DNA of 64,000 nucleotides from Roseomonas haemaphysalidis (lineage in GTDB: Bacteria > Pseudomonadota > Alphaproteobacteria > Acetobacterales > Acetobacteraceae), in assembly GCF_017355405.1 (NCBI RefSeq), contig NZ_CP061177.1, forward strand, positions 1,967,001 to 2,031,000. The letters run 5' to 3'. The notes beneath the pieces were generated by a model. That model was given only the letters and a program-made list of their open reading frames with translations. It searched no databases and had not been told where the DNA came from. The translations under genes and the position numbers were made by a program. Shown here piece by piece: positions 28,391 through 38,408 of this stretch (position 1 is the first letter of the stretch; each line of letters starts with the position of its first letter).

Positions 28391-29587
28391 ATGACCCAGG
28401 ACCTGTTGCTCAAGAACGTGCGCCCCATGGCCGGCGCCGCCACGGACATGCTGCTGCGCGGCGGCCGCATCGCGCGCATCGCCCCGGGGCAGGAGGCAGC
28501 GGGCGCGCTGGTGGAGGATGGCGGCGGCGCGCTGGTGATCCCCGGGCTGGTGGAAGCGCACACCCACCTGGACAAGACGCTGTGGGGCATGGGCTGGGTG
28601 CCCAACAGCGCCGGCCCCCGGCTGATCGACAAGATCGACAACGAGCGGCGGCTGAAGCACGAGCTGGGCATCGACCCGGCGCGGCAGTCGGCGCGGCAGG
28701 TGGTGCAGTCGCTGCGCATGGGCACCACGCAGATCCGCACGCATGTGGACGTGGACGTGGCGGTGGGCGTGGCGGGCATCGCGGGGGTGATGGAAACCCG
28801 CGCGCGCTTCGCCGACAGCATGGACATCGAGGTGGTCGCCTTTCCGCAATCCGGCATCCTGGCCCATGCCGGCACGGTGGAGCTGCTGGAGGAGGCCATG
28901 CGCATGGGCAGCGACGTGGTGGGCGGGCTGGACCCCTGCGGCATCGACCGCGACCCCAAGGGGCACCTGGACGTGGTGTTCGGGCTGGCGGAGCGCTTCG
29001 GCAAGCCGGTGGACATCCACTTGCACGAGCTGGGGCTGCTGGGCGCCTTCAGCATGGAGCTGATCTTCGAGCGCATCCGCGCGCTGGGCATGCAGGGGCG
29101 GGTGACGGTCAGCCACGCCTTCTGCCTGGGCGACCCGGACGCCGCCATGGTGGGCGCGCTGCTGGACGAGATCGCGGCGCTGGATGTCGCCATCATGACC
29201 ACCGGCCCGGCCAGCCGCCCGGCGCCGCCGGTGGCCAGGCTGTTGGCCATGGGCATCCGCACCTGCGCGGGCTCGGACGGCATCCGCGACACCTGGCAGC
29301 CCTACGGCACCGCGGACATGCTGGAGCGCGCCATGCTGGTGGGCCTGCGCAACAACTTCCGCCGCGACGACGAGCTGAGCATGGCGCTGGCGGTGTGCAC
29401 CACCGGCGGCGCCGCCACCATGCGCACCGAGGGCTACGGGCTGGAGGAGGGCTGCACCGCCGACCTGGTGCTGGTGCCGGGCGAAACGCTGGCGGAAGCC
29501 ATCGTCAGCCGGCCGGAACGGGCGCTGGTGGTCAAGCGCGGCCGGGTGGTGGCGCGCGCCGGCCACGCGCTGGTGCAGGCGCCGTAG
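28391..29587 (+). CDS. cytosine deaminase-like metal-dependent hydrolase
   Basis: The 398-residue protein is an amidohydrolase-superfamily TIM barrel. The metal ligands and signature blocks are in order: HTHLDKT (57-63), DIHLHELG, SHAFCLG and AGSDGIRDTWQPYG. The HTHLDKT start and GSDGIRDTW block match the cytosine deaminase/AtzC-like branch, which deaminates pyrimidines, triazines or related rings. I infer deamination or amide hydrolysis of a heterocycle; the substrate is unknown. ATG 28391 is preferred over the upstream ATG at 28235 because conserved sequence begins immediately. It is followed after about 100 bases by a DHDPS-family enzyme on the same strand. Confidence 0.85.
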   Translation: MTQDLLLKNVRPMAGAATDMLLRGGRIARIAPGQEAAGALVEDGGGALVIPGLVEAHTHLDKTLWGMGWVPNSAGPRLIDKIDNERRLKHELGIDPARQSARQVVQSLRMGTTQIRTHVDVDVAVGVAGIAGVMETRARFADSMDIEVVAFPQSGILAHAGTVELLEEAMRMGSDVVGGLDPCGIDRDPKGHLDVVFGLAERFGKPVDIHLHELGLLGAFSMELIFERIRALGMQGRVTVSHAFCLGDPDAAMVGALLDEIAALDVAIMTTGPASRPAPPVARLLAMGIRTCAGSDGIRDTWQPYGTADMLERAMLVGLRNNFRRDDELSMALAVCTTGGAATMRTEGYGLEEGCTADLVLVPGETLAEAIVSRPERALVVKRGRVVARAGHALVQAP

Positions 29588-29685
29588 CGGCGGCGGCGGG
29601 CGGTGGTGGACCTCGGCGGGGGCTTCCTGCAAGCTGGCCGCCGAGCGCCGCCGCGCCCAACGGAGCGGCGCCAGGAGAAACGCCG

Positions 29686-30618
29686 ATGAGCCAAAGCAAA
29701 TCCGCCCCGCGCTTCCGGGGCGTCTTTCCCGTGGTGCCGACCATCTTCGACGAGCGCGGCGCCCTGGACCTGGAAGGGCAGAAGCGCGCGGTCGACTTCA
29801 TGATCGACGCGGGCTCGGACGGGCTGTGCATCCTGGCCAACTTCTCCGAGCAGTTCGTGTTGAGTGACGAGGAGCGCGAGCGGCTGACCCCGCTGATCCT
29901 GGACCACGTGGCCGGCCGGGTGCCGGTGATCGTCACCACCACGCATTTCAGCACGCAGGTCTGCGCCGAACGGTCGCGCCGCGCGCAGGATGCCGGCGCC
30001 GCCATGGTGATGGTGATGCCGCCCTACCACGGCGCCACCATCCGCCTGCCGGAAGCCGGCATCTTCGAGTTCTTCCAGGGCGTGTCGGACGCGATCGACA
30101 TCCCGATCATGATCCAGGACGCGCCGGTCAGCGGCACCGTGCTGTCCGCGCCCTTGCTGGCGCGCATGGCGCGCGAGATCGCGCAGGTCAGCTACTTCAA
30201 GATCGAGGTGCCCTTCGCCGCCGGCAAGCTGCGCGAGCTGCTGGCCCTGGGCGGCGAGGCCATCGAGGGCCCGTGGGACGGCGAGGAGGCCATCACCCTG
30301 ATGGCGGACCTGGAAGCCGGCGCCACGGGCGCGATGACCGGCGGCGGCTTTCCCGACGGAATCCAGCAGATCATGCGCCCCTGGGCGGCGGGGGACCGGG
30401 AAGCGGCGGCCGCCGCCTATCAGCGCTGGCTGCCGCTGATCAACTACGAGAACCGGCAATGCGGCCTGTTGGCGGCCAAGGCGCTGATGCGCGAAGGTGG
30501 CGTGATCCGCTGTGACGCCCCCCGCGCGCCCCTGCGCCCCCTGCACCCGGACACCCGCGCCGGGCTGCTGGCGGTGGCGCGGCGCGCGGACCCGCTGGTC
30601 CTGCGCTGGGGGCGCTAG
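29686..30618 (+). CDS. DHDPS-family dehydratase, L-2-keto-3-deoxyarabonate dehydratase-like
   Basis: The 310-residue protein has the class I aldolase fold of the dihydrodipicolinate synthase family, with the Schiff-base lysine K172 in YFKIEVP. The usual tyrosine of LYNVP is replaced by IQDAP (143-147), and it carries MPPYHGATIRLPE, EGPWDGEEAITLMADLEAGATG and the C-terminal NYENRQCGLLAAKALMREGGVI. These match my recollection of L-2-keto-3-deoxyarabonate dehydratase and related sugar-acid dehydratases rather than lysine biosynthesis. CAGGAGAAA eight bases ahead is a good ribosome-binding site. Its TAG overlaps the stop of the convergent oxidoreductase. Confidence 0.8.
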   Translation: MSQSKSAPRFRGVFPVVPTIFDERGALDLEGQKRAVDFMIDAGSDGLCILANFSEQFVLSDEERERLTPLILDHVAGRVPVIVTTTHFSTQVCAERSRRAQDAGAAMVMVMPPYHGATIRLPEAGIFEFFQGVSDAIDIPIMIQDAPVSGTVLSAPLLARMAREIAQVSYFKIEVPFAAGKLRELLALGGEAIEGPWDGEEAITLMADLEAGATGAMTGGGFPDGIQQIMRPWAAGDREAAAAAYQRWLPLINYENRQCGLLAAKALMREGGVIRCDAPRAPLRPLHPDTRAGLLAVARRADPLVLRWGR

Positions 30619-31577
30619 GCCGCCAGGATCGCTTCCACCACGCGCTGCACCTCCAGCGCCTCGCGCAGCGTGGCGAGCCCGTGCGGCTCGCCCCGCGTCA
30701 TGGCCGCCAGCTTGTCCATCTGCGCGCGCAGCGTGATGGGGCGCATGCGGTCGTTGGGCACGGCGTCCGGCGCGGTGGCCCAGCGGCCGTCATCGGCGCG
30801 GCGCTCGGCCAGCGACCAGTTGCGCAGGCGGATGGCGCCGTGCCCGCCTTCCAGCACCCAGCTGTTTTCCTCGTCCGCCGCAATGGCTCCGACGCTGCCG
30901 GACAGCGTCACCGGCAGGCCGCCGGCGGTGAGCGTCGCCTCGATGCGCGTTTCCGCACCATCGCCTTCCGGATAGGTGACGGCGGCCGATTGCAGCAGCA
31001 GCGGGCCGAGCTGGCGGCGGGCCAGGAACAGGAAGTGCGACACCACCTCCCGCGTGAAGCCGCCTTCGGCGCGCCGCGCCAGCCAGCCGGCGGCTTCATG
31101 CTGCCAGCCGCGCGGCCAGCGGCCGAAATGCGTGCCGATCGCCAGCGACCGGGTCGCGCCGATGCCGTCCCGCCAGGCGGCGATCTGTGCCACGGCGGGC
31201 GAGGACGCCATGGGGAAGTTGACCGCCGCCCGCGCGCCGGCGGCTTCCGCCTCGGCCACAAAGGCTTCCGCGTCCGTCAGGTCGGTGGCCAGGGGCTTTT
31301 CCAGGAACACCGCGCGGCCCGCGGCCAGCGCCTGGCGCGCCAGCGGCAGGTGCGCGGCCGGCGGCGCGGCAATGTAGAGCACGTCGCACTGTTCGATCAC
31401 GCTGCCGGCGTCGGGCGCCATGCGCTGCGCCGGGTCGGCGGCGGCGAGGCGTGCCGCGGCGGCGGGCGAGGGGTCCCACACGCCGGACAGCCGGAATTCC
31501 GGATGCGGCAGCGCCTGGGTCAGCAGGCGCTCCCCCATGATGCCGAAGCCGATGATGCCGAGCGCCAGTGCCGCCAT
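30615..31577 (-). CDS. Gfo/Idh/MocA-family oxidoreductase
   Basis: The 320-residue protein has the N-terminal Rossmann domain of this family (GIIGFGIMGERLL) and the diagnostic FLEKPLATDLTDAEAF with the conserved E-K-P, followed by an alpha/beta substrate domain. Members oxidise or reduce sugars, inositols or related polyols with NAD(P). The start at ATG 31577 gives MAALALGIIGFG and follows a GGAAAGG stretch; the longer form from 31607 adds ten unconserved residues. It is convergent with the sugar-acid dehydratase gene, so both may serve sugar catabolism, but they are not one operon. Confidence 0.86.
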   Translation of the reverse strand: MAALALGIIGFGIMGERLLTQALPHPEFRLSGVWDPSPAAAARLAAADPAQRMAPDAGSVIEQCDVLYIAAPPAAHLPLARQALAAGRAVFLEKPLATDLTDAEAFVAEAEAAGARAAVNFPMASSPAVAQIAAWRDGIGATRSLAIGTHFGRWPRGWQHEAAGWLARRAEGGFTREVVSHFLFLARRQLGPLLLQSAAVTYPEGDGAETRIEATLTAGGLPVTLSGSVGAIAADEENSWVLEGGHGAIRLRNWSLAERRADDGRWATAPDAVPNDRMRPITLRAQMDKLAAMTRGEPHGLATLREALEVQRVVEAILAA

Positions 31578-31636
31578 GGGGAAAGCCTTTCCGTGATGCG
31601 GCGGCAAGGTAGGGCGCGGCGGGGGCCGTGTCAGGC

Positions 31637-33301
31637 CTACACCTCGGTGCGGCGCAGCAGATAGTCCAGCCCGCCGACGCGGAACCAGCGGTAGCCGAAG
31701 GGCTCCAGCAGGATGTGGTGGCGGCCCTTCTTGTCCGGGCGGCTGTGGTCGTCGGACAGCAGATTGACCAAAAGGCTGTCATGCGAGCCGGACGCGCCGG
31801 GGTCGATCTCCACTTCCCGCGCCTCGGGCCCGAAGTTGTGCAGAAACAGCGCGGAGTTCTCCAGCCAGTCGTAGCGCATGGCCAGCACGCTGGGCGCGCC
31901 GGTGTCGACGATCTCGAAGTCGCCCCAGCCGATCTCGGGCACTTCCTTGCGCATGCGGATCACGCGCTCGGTCCAGTTCAGCAGCGATTCCGGCTCGCGC
32001 CGCTGGCGGGCGACGTTGACGTGCTCGAAGCCATAGGCGCCGCCGGTGATGACGGGCTTGTGCGGGCGCGGGTTCTTGCTGAAGCCGCCATGCGGCTCGT
32101 CCGACCATTGCATGGGCGTGCGGGCGCATTCGCGTTCCGGCAGGCTGAGGTCGTCGCCCATGCCGATCTCGTCGCCGTAGCGCAGCACGGGCGTGCCGGG
32201 CAGGGTCATCATCAGGGAATAAGCCAGTTCCAGCCGCCGGCGGTCGCCTTGCAGCATGGGCGCCAGGCGGCGGCGGATGCCGCGGTCGTAGAGCTGCATG
32301 TTCTTGTCCGGCCCGAAGGCGGCGAACACCGCCTGCCGCTGCTTGACCGTCAGCCGCCCCAGGTCCAGCTCGTCGTGGTTGCGCAGGAACAGGCCCCATT
32401 GCCCGGTGGCCGGGCGCGGCTTGGTGGCCTTCAAGGCCTTGCTGAGCGGGCGGGTGTCGCTGCTGGCCAGGGCGTAGAACAGGTTCTGGTTGACTTGGAA
32501 GTTGAACATCATGTGCATGCGGTCGCCGTCGGCGCCGAAATAGTCCATGTCCGTGTCGGGCAGCACGTTGGCCTCGGCCAGGATCACGGCATCGCCCTTG
32601 CGCCATTGCAGGAACTCGCGAAAGGTCCGCAGCATGGCGAACTGCTCGTTCGGCTTGCGCACCTTGGCGCCCTTGGTGGCGATCACGAAGGGCACCGCGT
32701 CCATGCGGAAGCCGGACACGCCGAGCTGCAGCCAGAAGCCCATGATCTTCAGGATCTCGGCCTGCACCAGCGGGTTGGCGGTGTTGAGATCGGGCTGGAA
32801 CTCGTAGAAGCGGTGGAAATAGTACTGCTTGGCCAGCGCATCACGCGTCCAGGTGCTTTTCTGCACGCCGGGAAAGACGATGCCCTCGTTGGCGTTGGGC
32901 GGCTTGCGGTCGGACCAGACGTACCAGTCGCGATACTTGGAGTCCTTGCTGCGCCGCGCGTCCTGGAACCATTCGTGCTGGTCGGAGGTGTGGTTCACCA
33001 CCAGGTCGATGATCACGCGGATGCCGCGCTGCTTGCAGCCGTGGGTGAATTCCACGAAGTCGCCCAGCGTGCCGTAGCGCGGGTCGACGCCGTAGTAGTC
33101 GCTGATGTCGTAGCCGTTGTCCCGCTGCGGGGAGGGCTGGAAAGGCATCAGCCAGATGGTGGTGGCGCCGAGGCCCTGGATGTAGTCCAGCCGCCGCGTC
33201 AGCCCCTCGAAGTCGCCGACGCCGTCGCCATTGGCGTCCATGTAGTCGCTGACCGACAGGCAGTAGACGATGGCGTTCTTGTACCAAAGGTCCTTGATCA
33301 T
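31637..33301 (-). CDS. treS: trehalose synthase-like GH13 enzyme
   Basis: The 554-residue alpha-amylase-family protein has the catalytic set D201 in GFRMDAV, E243 in LAEANV and D310 in RNHDELDL, with the calcium/substrate strand DLVVNHTS at 99-106. The block ERECARTPMQWS is typical of TreS and related glucosyl isomerases that interconvert maltose and trehalose, so I call it trehalose synthase-like. It lacks the maltokinase domain seen in some TreS fusions, and no maltokinase or branching enzyme is adjacent. An alpha-glucosidase function remains possible. It lies downstream of the mscL-channel operon on the same strand, which hints at osmoprotection. Confidence 0.8.
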   Translation of the reverse strand: MIKDLWYKNAIVYCLSVSDYMDANGDGVGDFEGLTRRLDYIQGLGATTIWLMPFQPSPQRDNGYDISDYYGVDPRYGTLGDFVEFTHGCKQRGIRVIIDLVVNHTSDQHEWFQDARRSKDSKYRDWYVWSDRKPPNANEGIVFPGVQKSTWTRDALAKQYYFHRFYEFQPDLNTANPLVQAEILKIMGFWLQLGVSGFRMDAVPFVIATKGAKVRKPNEQFAMLRTFREFLQWRKGDAVILAEANVLPDTDMDYFGADGDRMHMMFNFQVNQNLFYALASSDTRPLSKALKATKPRPATGQWGLFLRNHDELDLGRLTVKQRQAVFAAFGPDKNMQLYDRGIRRRLAPMLQGDRRRLELAYSLMMTLPGTPVLRYGDEIGMGDDLSLPERECARTPMQWSDEPHGGFSKNPRPHKPVITGGAYGFEHVNVARQRREPESLLNWTERVIRMRKEVPEIGWGDFEIVDTGAPSVLAMRYDWLENSALFLHNFGPEAREVEIDPGASGSHDSLLVNLLSDDHSRPDKKGRHHILLEPFGYRWFRVGGLDYLLRRTEV

Positions 33302-33799
33302 CCGTGGCCTTCCTGCCTGCCGCGAAGGCGGCCTGATCGCAGGCCGTCACGCGGCGCGCCCGCTGCATTCCGCCGGGTCGCGCGATGGGATGCGACCCCG
33401 GGCCGGCGAAGCATCCCCGCCACCCGGAACCAACCTTCCACCGCGCCACGCCGCCCGGCGTGGCCTGACCGCGCCGAGGCCGACAGGTTTGGGTGATCTC
33501 CCGGGCCCGGTCAATGCCACGGCCGGCGGAGGCCAGAATTCCACCATGGGTGGAATCGACGCACACACGCAGCTTGTGATGAGACCGGCACGGTGGACGG
33601 GGCCTAGCCTCGGCTGGTGCGGCGCTTCATGGGTAGCGTCGCTCGCCGTGGCCTGTTGGGGGAACGGCAGGCCACCGCCGCCCGGCGGGAGGGGGGTTCC
33701 ACTCCGCCGGGCGGTCGCAGCCGTGCCGTTTGGCTGATGCGGCCGATGGGCGACAGGTCGTTGCGGAAGGCCAGGCCTGCCGCCGCAGGCCAGGGCGGC
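33302..33799. other. 498-bp non-coding gap upstream of the trehalose synthase-like gene
   Basis: No frame in this gap has convincing coding features; the open frames are short and low-complexity. It contains a perfect inverted repeat (33538-33556) and, at its right end, a 7-base-pair GC-rich hairpin (GGCCTGC/GCAGGCC, 33774-33791) just after the channel gene, which could end that transcript. The left part should hold the promoter of the trehalose synthase-like gene, but I see no clear -35/-10 pair. Confidence 0.5.
33538..33556. promoter_or_regulatory. perfect inverted repeat, possible operator
   Basis: ATTCCACC (33538-33545) and GGTGGAAT (33549-33556) are perfectly complementary with a 3-base centre. 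The A/T-flanked, 19-base symmetric form looks like a dimeric regulator site, about 235 bases upstream of the trehalose synthase-like start. No regulator gene is adjacent. Confidence 0.4.
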
Positions 33800-34897
33800 T
33801 CAGTTGGCGGCGTCGTTGCCCAGGTAGCGCAGCCGGGTGCGGGTCCACCATTCGCTTCGCAGCGTGTCCAGCAGGGTCACGTCCAGCGCCACGCGCATCG
33901 GGTGGTCCTGCGGCAGCGCGATGGCGTAGTTCTGGCTGTCCAGCGTGATGGGCAGCACTTCCAGTTCCGGGAAGTCCTGCTGGATGGTCCAGGCCAGCAG
34001 CGGGCGGTCGTACACGAAGGCATCGATCCGCCCGGCCTTCAGGGCGCGCAAACCCTGTGCTGGCAAGCCGTAGCTTTCAAAGCCCACGGTCTGCGCGTTG
34101 AGAAAGTCCACGGTGGAGGAGCCGCTCACGGCACCCACCCGGATGGAGCGCAGGTCGCCGACGTTGCGCACCACGCCCTGCAGCCGCTGCGTGGTCAGGG
34201 CCGAGGTGATGCCGGCGATGAACACGGCGATGGTCACCACCGACGCGACCATCCAGATCACCGCGAGGATCCGGCCCGGCAAGGTGCGCGGGCCGTCCTG
34301 CGCGGCACCCGCCTGCGTCATGGCGACGGCCGACCACCAGGCGCCGGCGATAAAGCCGCGCAGCGGCGGGCCGCCGTAAGCCTCGTGGTGCTTGCGTTCG
34401 AACAGCCAGATCAGCGTGCCGACCAGCAGGGCGATGCCGAGCAGCGTGAGCACGCCTTGCAGAAAGCCGAATGACAGAAAGGTGCGCAGCACCGGAAGCC
34501 AGGCCGTCGCCCCGCCGCGGCCGACCGCGACGCCCAGCCCGGTCGCGAAGAAGGGCTGGGTGAAGTCCATCACCTGCCGCCGCGCCGCCGTGACGGTCAG
34601 CGCCGCCGCGGCCGCGTCCACCTGCCCGGTGGTCACGGCGTCCAGCAGCGCCTGAACCGTGTCGCGTTCCTCGAAGCGGTAGCGCACGCCCAGCCGCTCG
34701 GCCAGGTGGCGCCACAGGTCGATGCTGATGCCTTCCCAGGCTCCTTCGGCGTTTTTCATGGAGAAGGGCGGCGCGACCCGCGTGCCGATCACCAGTTCAC
34801 GCTGGGTCAGGTCGGCTGGCAGGGACACCTGGGCGATGGCCGGCGCCAGCCCGCACAGCCAGCCCAGCAACGCCAGAAGCGCCCATGCCTTGCGCAT
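33800..34897 (-). CDS. prokaryotic glutamate-receptor-like ion channel with altered pore
   Basis: The 365-residue protein has a signal peptide (1-22, ending AIA), then a periplasmic binding-protein lobe (LVIGTRVAPPFSMKN to VMDFTQPFFATGLG) interrupted by a membrane unit: helix 1 at about 138-165, pore loop at about 182-202, helix 2 at about 209-238. The second lobe follows (VGAVSGSSTVDFL, IDAFVYDRP, YAIALPQDHP). This is the GluR0-type layout, where an amino-acid-like ligand gates a pore. The pore loop reads WWSAVAMTQAGAAQDGPRT instead of the K+ signature TVGYGD, so selectivity should differ. It starts 10 bases after mscL and is probably co-transcribed with it. Confidence 0.82.
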   Translation of the reverse strand: MRKAWALLALLGWLCGLAPAIAQVSLPADLTQRELVIGTRVAPPFSMKNAEGAWEGISIDLWRHLAERLGVRYRFEERDTVQALLDAVTTGQVDAAAAALTVTAARRQVMDFTQPFFATGLGVAVGRGGATAWLPVLRTFLSFGFLQGVLTLLGIALLVGTLIWLFERKHHEAYGGPPLRGFIAGAWWSAVAMTQAGAAQDGPRTLPGRILAVIWMVASVVTIAVFIAGITSALTTQRLQGVVRNVGDLRSIRVGAVSGSSTVDFLNAQTVGFESYGLPAQGLRALKAGRIDAFVYDRPLLAWTIQQDFPELEVLPITLDSQNYAIALPQDHPMRVALDVTLLDTLRSEWWTRTRLRYLGNDAAN

Positions 34898-34907
34898 CGG
34901 GCAGGCC

Positions 34908-35363
34908 TCAGACCGGCCGGCGGCGAAGTTCGTCCCGGATTTCCGCCAGCAACACTTCCGAGGCCGTCGGCATCACCGTCTTGGCCTTCTCGGCATCTGC
35001 CCGCAGGTTGACCCGCGTCAAGGCCCGCACCACCCAGAACACCGCGAAGGCGACGATCAGGAACTTGATGCAGGCGTTGATGAACAACCCGATTCCCAGG
35101 GCGACGGCGCCGGAAGCGCGGGTGGCCTCGAAGGTCGCGAGCCGCTCGCCCTTCACCACCACGAAGATGTTGGAGAAATCCACGCCGCCGATCAGCAGGC
35201 CGATGATGGGGTTGAAGATGTCCTCCACCAGCGACGACACGATCGCGGTGAAGGCGGCGCCGATGATGATGCCCACGGCAAGGTCGATGACGTTGCCACG
35301 GGTGATGAACATCTTGAACTGCTGCACCCAATCCGGGGTCCAACCGCGCTTCGCTTCAGACAT
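34908..35363 (-). CDS. mscL: large-conductance mechanosensitive channel
   Basis: The 151-residue inner-membrane protein opens under membrane tension to release solutes on sudden osmotic down-shift. It has the N-terminal FKMFITRGNVIDLAVGIIIGAAFTAIVSSLVEDI helix (amphipathic start plus TM1), the periplasmic loop, TM2 around GLFINACIKFLIVAFAVFWVV, and a charged cytoplasmic helix (LLAEIRDELRR). Length and topology fit MscL; it is slightly longer than the E. coli protein. The ATG at 35363 (MSEAKRG) is preferred over the one nine codons upstream at 35390. It leads a two-gene operon with the receptor-like channel. Confidence 0.93.
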   Translation of the reverse strand: MSEAKRGWTPDWVQQFKMFITRGNVIDLAVGIIIGAAFTAIVSSLVEDIFNPIIGLLIGGVDFSNIFVVVKGERLATFEATRASGAVALGIGLFINACIKFLIVAFAVFWVVRALTRVNLRADAEKAKTVMPTASEVLLAEIRDELRRRPV

Positions 35364-35648
35364 CGTACTGACCTTGCAATTGTTCTTCACAGGCTATGCA
35401 TGGATCGGAGCATGGCTAGTCCTGAATCCGGATGCTTCCCGCCGGATCACGGGATTTTGAGTCGCAGCGGCGTCGCGATGCTGGGTGTCATGGTCCGGTC
35501 ATTTGCTGTCGGCGCCGGCCACCGCGCGTCACGGACGCATCGCGGCGCCGAGTCCTGTGGGCTCGGCATTGAAGGATCTGTTTGGCGCGGCGGCATCCAT
35601 CGCCGCCGCGCCACGTTGCCCCTGCAACCAGATTGCAAAGGGCATGCG

Positions 35649-36776
35649 ATGCTGATCTCGACCCGTCTGCACGGCATGATCGACTACGCGGTGGCGCTGA
35701 CGTTGGGCGGGCTTGCCGCCTGTCCCGCCGTGCCCGGGCGAATCCGCGGGCTGCTGGGCGCCGCCGGCGCCTTGCATGCTGGCTACGCCGTGGCCACGGA
35801 CTACGAGGGCGGGGCCAGGCCCGTGATCAGCATGCCGCAGCACCTGGCGCTGGACACGCTGGGCGGCGCGGCGCTGATCGGCGCCGGGGTGCTGATGCGG
35901 CGGCAATCCACCGCCGCCCGTGCCGGGCTGGTGGCAGCCGGGCTGCTGGAGCTCGCGGTGGTGTCCGCCAGCTCCAGCCGTCCGCGCGGCGGGCCGGGCA
36001 CGGGCTTCGGCGCCGTGGGGCGCCTGCTGGACCCGGAGGCGCGCTGGGCCACCCGCGCCAGCTACCCGCCGCTGGACGTGCCCAAGCCGGTGGCGCAGGA
36101 CGTGTTCATCGTGGACAGCCAGATGTCCGGCGCCATGGGCTCCGTGCTGCCGGTGCGCATGACGGTGCTGCGACTGCCCGATGGCGGGCTGCTGCTGCAT
36201 TCGCCCACCCGCTACAGCATCGCGCTGAAGCGCGCGCTGGAGGCCATCGGGCCGGTGCGCCATCTGGTGGCGCCCAACCTGGCGCACTGGGTGTTCCTGA
36301 AGGACTGGCAGGCGGCCTGCCCGGACGCGACCACCTGGGCGGCGCCGGGGCTGCGCGGCCGCAAGCAGGTGCGCGATGCCGGCCTCCGCCTGGATGGGGA
36401 GCTGGGCGGCACGGAGCCGGCCGCCTGGGGCGGCACGGTGGAGCTGGTGATGGTGCCGGGCGGCCTGGGCTTTCACGAATGCGCGCTGTTCCATCACCCC
36501 AGCCGCACCCTGTTGCTGACCGACCTCGTGATGAACCTGGAAGCCCGCAAGGTGCCGGCCCTGCTGCGGCCCGTGCTGCGCGCCTTCGGCATGACCGACG
36601 GCATGCCGCCGCCCTATCTGCGCGCGGTGGTGAAGCTGCGGCGGGGCGAGGCGTCACGCGCCGCGCGGCACCTGGTGTCGCTGCGCCCGGACCGCGTGGT
36701 CTTCGCGCATGGGCAGTGGTTCGAGCGGAACGCCACCGGTGCCCTGCGCCGGGCGCTGCGCTGGCTCCTGCCGTAG
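35649..36776 (+). CDS. DUF4336-like protein with N-terminal membrane segments
   Basis: The 375-residue protein has a hydrophobic N-terminal third (residues 1 to about 115) starting MLISTRLHGMIDYAVALTLGGLAA. A soluble domain from about 150 onward (VFIVDSQMSGAMGSVLPVRMTVLRLPDGGLLLHSPTRYS, LVAPNLAHWVFLKDW, HECALFHHPSRTLLLTDLVMNLE) resembles DUF4336, a metallo-beta-lactamase-like family without assigned function. An AAAGGG stretch precedes the start. The role is unknown. It diverges from mscL over a 285-base gap and is followed after 60 bases by a GH13 gene on the same strand. Confidence 0.7.
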   Translation: MLISTRLHGMIDYAVALTLGGLAACPAVPGRIRGLLGAAGALHAGYAVATDYEGGARPVISMPQHLALDTLGGAALIGAGVLMRRQSTAARAGLVAAGLLELAVVSASSSRPRGGPGTGFGAVGRLLDPEARWATRASYPPLDVPKPVAQDVFIVDSQMSGAMGSVLPVRMTVLRLPDGGLLLHSPTRYSIALKRALEAIGPVRHLVAPNLAHWVFLKDWQAACPDATTWAAPGLRGRKQVRDAGLRLDGELGGTEPAAWGGTVELVMVPGGLGFHECALFHHPSRTLLLTDLVMNLEARKVPALLRPVLRAFGMTDGMPPPYLRAVVKLRRGEASRAARHLVSLRPDRVVFAHGQWFERNATGALRRALRWLLP

Positions 36777-36836
36777 CGGCCAACCGGCGGGCCGCCGCCG
36801 CGTTGCTGCAGCGTCATGACAGGAGGGATGGGGTGC

Positions 36837-38388
<1,552 letters not shown>

Positions 38389-38408
<20 letters not shown>

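Noticed and set aside
26582..29632. A 1,016-residue minus-strand open frame spanning several genes
   Set aside because: It overlaps aldehyde dehydrogenase and flavin reductase genes in another frame and the amidohydrolase gene antisense; no domain is visible.
31765..31790. A CTGTCAT-like heptamer inside the trehalose synthase-like gene
   Set aside because: It is a single half-site within coding sequence without the 11-base repetition, so it is not a Pho box.
31628..33496. A 622-residue plus-strand open frame opposite the trehalose synthase-like gene
   Set aside because: No motifs and V/H/Q-rich shadow composition; the minus-strand GH13 protein has all catalytic residues.
33617..34474. Plus-strand open frame in and beyond the 33302-33799 gap
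   Set aside because: It runs antisense into the channel gene and shows no conserved features.
35649..36776. Annotating the DUF4336-like protein as a true metallo-beta-lactamase hydrolase
   Set aside because: I cannot see the HxHxDH zinc motif, so only the family-level resemblance is claimed.
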